From Chara braunii (Eukaryota; Streptophyta; Charophyceae; Charales; Characeae): DNA of 34,018 bases. Both the position numbers and the translations under genes were made by a program. The notes beneath the pieces were generated by a model, which saw only the letters and a list, made by a program, of their open reading frames with translations, did no database searches and was not told the DNA's origin. The stretch covers positions 4,074,557 through 4,108,574 of the forward strand of contig BFEA01000006.1 of NCBI GenBank assembly GCA_003427395.1. Reading direction: 5' to 3'. Every line of letters starts with the position of its first letter. The first letter of the stretch is position 1. This document shows, piece by piece, positions 30,599 to 34,018 of this stretch.

Positions 30599-30671
<73 letters not shown>
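30599..30671 (+). repeat. (CT)n microsatellite inside the DNA transposon
   Basis: CT tract with one CTGT interruption at about 30659. Confidence 0.97.
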
Positions 30672-31072
30672 GTCGTTTTGTTGTCATGGTCTTCCTCCTT
30701 TCTGCTCCTCCGTCCGCCGCCTCCTTCTCCATGTCTGCGTCCTCCTTCCGCTCCTCCTCCTCCTCCTCCTCTTGGTCATCATCATGTACTTGCTATAACC
30801 TCCCTCGCTCCCTTCCCTGCTCATGCCACGTGGCACCCTTTTTCCTTTTTTTTTCGGATCTTTGTCGTCTGATGTTCCTCGTTTTCATCCTCCTCCCGCT
30901 CCTCCCCGTCCACGTCTTTGCCCTCCTCCTGCTGCTACTCCATGTCTTCGCCCTCCTCCCCCTCATCTTGGTTGTTGACATGTACTCGCTATAACCTCCC
31001 CTCCCCGCCCCTACCTGTGCCACATGGCCTTTTTGTTGTTTTCAACCCATTTGCAGTACTTTGTATAGCAGG

Positions 31073-31073
<1 letters not shown>

Positions 31074-31105
<32 letters not shown>
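31074..31105 (+). repeat. T32 homopolymer
   Basis: Thirty-two T in a row directly before the right CCGG cluster. Shorter T runs lie near 30187, 30253 and 30291. Confidence 0.97.
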
Positions 31106-31108
<3 letters not shown>

Positions 31109-31110
<2 letters not shown>

Positions 31111-31250
31111 CCGGACATGTGCACACATCCGGACAGGGATCCGGACAGGCCGATCCGGACATGTCCGGATTAACCGGAGAATACCCGAACTCCGGATGTT
31201 CGGATGAAACCGGGAAATCCGGTTTCCGGTGTCCGGACTTGTCCGGTTCA
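31109..31250. repeat. Right subterminal CCGG-motif cluster
   Basis: About twelve CCGG-centred units (ATCCGGACATG, GATCCGGACAGG, GTGTCCGGACTTG) next to the right terminal inverted repeat. Confidence 0.88.
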
Positions 31251-31269
31251 CTTGTCCGCCGCTGCCATG

Positions 31270-31277
31270 ATGCAAAC
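31270..31277. repeat. Target-site duplication, right copy
   Basis: ATGCAAAC, as at 30069-30076. Confidence 0.92.
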
Positions 31278-32173
31278 AGATGGAAATCCACACAGGCGCC
31301 AGGCGCCCACACAAAGCTCAGAGATATTAAGGCCGAGAACACAGTTCAGATACAAACTCGCTTCAACTTGGCTATGGCGCCTGAGCGCCTACACATCACC
31401 CTTCTGACTCTGTATTCACAGCGACTGTTCACACGCACTCTACTCCGCATCTCCCTGGATGTCCCACGCACGCTCACTCTTCACACCACACACACTCACA
31501 CACGCACGCTACACCCTATCGCTAATCTATCGCAGCTATGGCTGCGCTCTACTACTATCACCAGCTAACAGCTATGGCCGCTCTGTCTTCCTCGCAGCCC
31601 ACTTTGACTTCAGGCATCTCCAGACCACCTCGCACAAGACGCTCGGGCAGCGCTTCTGCATGGCTCATGCAGAATGAATCCATGGCTGGACGCTCCTCTT
31701 GATTTATACTTCTGTTGGTCGCTGGTCTGCCCTTTCCACCGGGCCCATGGTGCACACAGTCCCACATGGTACTTGCTGACTGGACAAAGTGAGACTGGGA
31801 CTGGGTACCGCTGACTAAGCAAAGTTGTACTACCCACTTGCCCACTTGCCTCTGGTCTAACGTGAGCAATGCTTCGAAAGGCCACTTCCGGACCTTCCGG
31901 AAGTCTGCGGACTTGGCCTTTCGGAACTGTAGCAGCTACGACCTTGACCTTCCAAACTTGTAGCAGCTACGACCTTGACCTTTCCAACTTGTAGCAGCTA
32001 CGACCTTGACCTTTCAGAATTGCAACACCTATGACCCCTACACAGCTGCGACCCCTACTCAACAGACCTACGGGTCGAGACCCGACAACTACTTAGACCT
32101 ACGACAGACAGCAGTCAACTAACAAGACACAGGTCGCGGGTTCGAACACACAGGGTCGACTTGATACTGTACA

Positions 32174-32364
32174 CGGGTGAGTACAGGGCTAGGGATCGAG
32201 CCCTGGAATCTGCATCTGCTACTGCGAAGGTGAAAACCGTTTCAATATAGTCAGATTTGCCTTTAACATTACATACAGTCAGTATCCACCGATGTGGACC
32301 TTACCTCTTAGTTTCAATCGCAGGCAGGAAGTGTCTTCTTCATTCTTCTTCTTTTCGTCTTATT
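32174..32364. other. Flank between the inverted LTR and the candidate spliced gene
   Basis: No feature supported. CAGGGCT and AGCCCTG near 32186-32207 form a short inverted repeat. Confidence 0.4.
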
Positions 32365-32655
32365 TCATTCCAATCTCTTTCTCTTGGGCTGTAATTGAAC
32401 AACATTATCACTTTTTGAGTTGTGCATTATGAAATGACCAGGACCATAACACTTGTAGCATTGCTCATCCAATAAACCTGGATTGTCGCATTTTCGGTTC
32501 TCAACTTTGGCTGGGAAAGCTAGTGGTGGTCTAATCTCATACTGGGTAGGCAAAGTGCACAAACAAAAGGGAGCAACAGTAGACACGATGTTGACTTACC
32601 AAAGCTGTGACTGCTTCATTTGCATTCGTCTGGATTTCCTTAGCCATTCTCTCCT
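32365..32655 (-). CDS. Probable last two exons of a gene with a degenerate zinc knuckle
   Basis: Minus-strand exon up to 32600 (reads EERMAKEIQTNANEAVTAL) ends at G|GTAAGT. A 58-base intron (32542-32599) ends in TTTGCCTACCCAG. The last exon (32365-32541) continues in frame with YEIRPPLAFPAKVENRKCDN, CYKCYGPGHFIMHN and a basic end QPKRKRLE before TGA. Frame continuity across consensus splice sites is the main evidence. CYKCYGPGHFIMHN resembles a CCHC knuckle but has Asn where the last Cys should be. A nuclear signal is possible in PKRKR. Upstream exons are not resolved; a CAG near 32658 may be an acceptor. It could be a host gene or a captured gag fragment. Function unknown. Confidence 0.45.
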
Positions 32656-32689
32656 CCTGCAGTGCCCAGATATAGAGGTATGATGTATC

Positions 32690-33430
32690 GCCAGATGCGA
32701 ACTGCATCCACAAAACACCCAGGATGCGACAAAGTGCAAGAAAAGCAATGATTGCATAAGTACACACTGCGCCCACAGGAGGAAATATGGCAAGTATAAA
32801 GTCGATATGTCATTTGCAAAGCCATTTCATTGAGAAGGGGAGGAGGACGGACGGATGCTAAAAGCTCCACCACCTTGCCAATAAATTGTTCCACTAGAGT
32901 TGTATAAGGATTGAAGAACATAAAAACTTTCATCCTGTTCACCAATCTGCTTCAATCACCTATGTGTTCCACTACATGCCTGTTGGTTTTCAGATTGTCA
33001 CACTTCGATGAAAAATCTGACAGGCCTTTCCATAATCCGGGCGTATCTTCCCATACAATGAGGATGCATGCCCAGCACAATGGTTGATCAAGGGACAAGC
33101 CTCACTCGAGCTATGTTCACGCTTATGAAGCAAGAACAGGGCCCTAACAATGGCTAGGTTCATGCTTTCTTATCCTGGGCATAGTACCAGCAGGAACTGC
33201 CTCTGGGACCCAGGAAACCACACAATCTGTGCATCGCGGTTCTCCAACGAGTGTTCACCCTTGTAGCCTCGTGATCGCCCTGCCGCATCAACCCCAACTT
33301 TGGGTCGGTCACAAGTCACATCTTAAGCACACTGATCACCATGCGGATCTGCACACTCGTTCCAATCAAAGGAAAAATGATTAGCATCTATGGCCACAAT
33401 GGAAGTCCCATTTCATGCTTGAGTACCAAA
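32690..33430. other. No gene recognised
   Basis: Overlapping short frames on the minus strand (32640-32945) could hold upstream exons of the gene at 32365-32655, but I see no clear splice sites or domain. Confidence 0.35.
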
Positions 33431-33434
33431 GGAA

Positions 33435-33914
33435 ATGGCCTTTGGGAGCCTCTGGGAACATATTGCGGATAAGGATGCAATGCAAGTAGGGGGACTGTGG
33501 GTATGGATGCTGCACCAAGGACGCAGCCAAGAAGTCAAAGCAACCAGACAACTACAATACACATATCACCTAAGAGACCAGCAAGACGAATTGTTCCCAG
33601 GGCCAAGGGAAATGGCTTTTGTGATGCCTCTGGGGATATTCAACTGCCATGGAAGCAATTCACAAAGAAGAGTGCAGGAGAGGACGCCTGTGAAACGAAG
33701 ATTGAGCAGGTCAAAATTATTGGTCTGGGAAATGCTGGAGCAATTGAATAACCTGGAGACAGATATCCATGCAATTCATGAAAGAGCCTGTGACAAACTC
33801 CAGTCACACGTGCACCGTCCAGACATCCTGTTCAAGGCTGTGTTGGCCCCTGGGCAGCCTAAGCGCCGCTCTCTGCCCAGGCACCCATCTGGTGGGCACA
33901 CCCCGGTGAGGTCC

Positions 33915-33990
<76 letters not shown>

Positions 33991-34004
33991 CATCGGGGGC
34001 ATGA
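33435..34004 (+). CDS. Uncertain ORF running into a (TC)n tract
   Basis: 189 codons from an ATG, of which the last ~30 are a SLSLS artefact of the microsatellite. The first ~157 residues have mixed composition with a possible helix (LLVWEMLEQLNNLETDIHAI) and a basic Pro-rich end. No family recognised. Two phrases around GGAAATGGC, GCCTCTGGG and ATATT recur at about 33430 and 33608, so it may be repeat-derived. It may be a chance frame. Confidence 0.18.
33918..33985 (+). repeat. (TC)n microsatellite
   Basis: Pure TC tract, followed by ATCATCATC. Confidence 0.98.
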
Positions 34005-34018
34005 GCATGATCGCCACG

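Larger units (their letters stand above)
30077..31269. mobile_element. Non-autonomous hAT-like DNA transposon, 1193 bp
   Basis: Ends are CATGGCAGCG and its exact inverse CGCTGCCATG, flanked by an exact 8-bp duplication (ATGCAAAC). It interrupts an LTR whose uninterrupted form is at 20779-21643, so the insertion can be checked internally. Dense CCGG(A/T) motifs lie next to both ends: 9 in about 75 bases (30088-30160) and 12 in about 145 bases (31109-31250). Such subterminal motif clusters serve as transposase-binding sites in hAT and CACTA elements (known). The interior has T-runs, a (CT)n tract and no transposase. The third terminal base is T rather than the usual hAT purine, so the family call is tentative. 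Confidence 0.82.
30034..32173 (-). mobile_element. Second-family LTR, inverted copy, interrupted by a DNA transposon
   Basis: On the minus strand it starts TGTACAGTATC (from 32173) and ends GTCTGATTGCA (at 30034), like the + copy at 20779-21643. Shared internal blocks include the GCAAGTACCAT(G/A)TGGGACTG region near 31770, a TATA-like box (31701-31708, minus) and TATCTCTGAGCTTTGTGT near 31320. Without the inserted 1193-bp transposon and its 8-base duplication, the LTR would be about 939 bp. The bases flanking it do not form a target duplication. Confidence 0.82.

Noticed and set aside
31074-31105. Poly-T as the poly-A tail of a minus-strand LINE or SINE
   Set aside because: It lies inside an element with terminal inverted repeats and an 8-bp duplication, and no LINE or SINE body precedes it on the minus strand.

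Overview
This is a eukaryotic nuclear window made almost entirely of decayed, nested mobile elements. I see no bacterial operons, rRNA or CRISPR. The retroelements use plant-type primer sites (tRNA-Asp-like and initiator-Met-like), and an inserted fragment carries a plastid-type tRNA-Leu(UAG). That places the host in the green lineage. The dense (TC)n tracts, minisatellites and Ty3/gypsy protein style remind me of a charophyte such as Chara braunii, but that is a recollection and has not been tested.

Region 1 (1-20778, + strand) is one giant Ty3/gypsy-type LTR element. Its 5' LTR enters the window already in progress, carries a ~91-bp minisatellite and a (CT)n tract, and probably ends just before a tRNA-Asp-type primer site at 4669. 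Four tandem, diverged copies of a ~230-270-residue domain I do not recognise follow (4713-7974), then a gag-like ORF (8430-9795). A deletion has joined gag directly to the RT thumb/RNase H, so protease and the RT catalytic palm are gone. A broken integrase and an extra charged ORF (12888-13796) come next. The 3' untranslated part holds four tandem arrays, an assembly gap between two identical 62-bp flanks, and three polypurine-tract copies. The 3' LTR starts at 18103 and is cut off at 20778. Good 3' splice-site consensus sequences sit just upstream of gag and of the extra ORF, and both LTRs carry a CAG|GTGAGT donor. This suggests ancestral expression from spliced RNAs.

Region 2 (20779-32173) is bounded by two copies of a different LTR in inverted orientation (20779-21643 on +, 30034-32173 on -). 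Between them are a minus-strand Ty3/gypsy element (gag, zinc knuckle, protease with a mutated active site, RT cut at the LTR junction), its leader, primer site and probable 5' LTR. These are followed by a plastid-derived segment with a tRNA-Leu(UAG), a second LTR/primer-site boundary at 28621-28641, and a run of CCACGTCAGC motifs. The right-hand LTR is itself interrupted by a 1193-bp non-autonomous DNA transposon with 10-bp terminal inverted repeats, an exact 8-bp target duplication (ATGCAAAC) and dense CCGG motifs near both ends.

Region 3 (32174-34018) is not clearly mobile. It holds the probable last two exons of a minus-strand gene with a degenerate CCHC knuckle, an uncertain ORF, and another (TC)n tract. 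No coding sequence in the retroelements looks intact, so the interest lies in architecture and evolutionary history.
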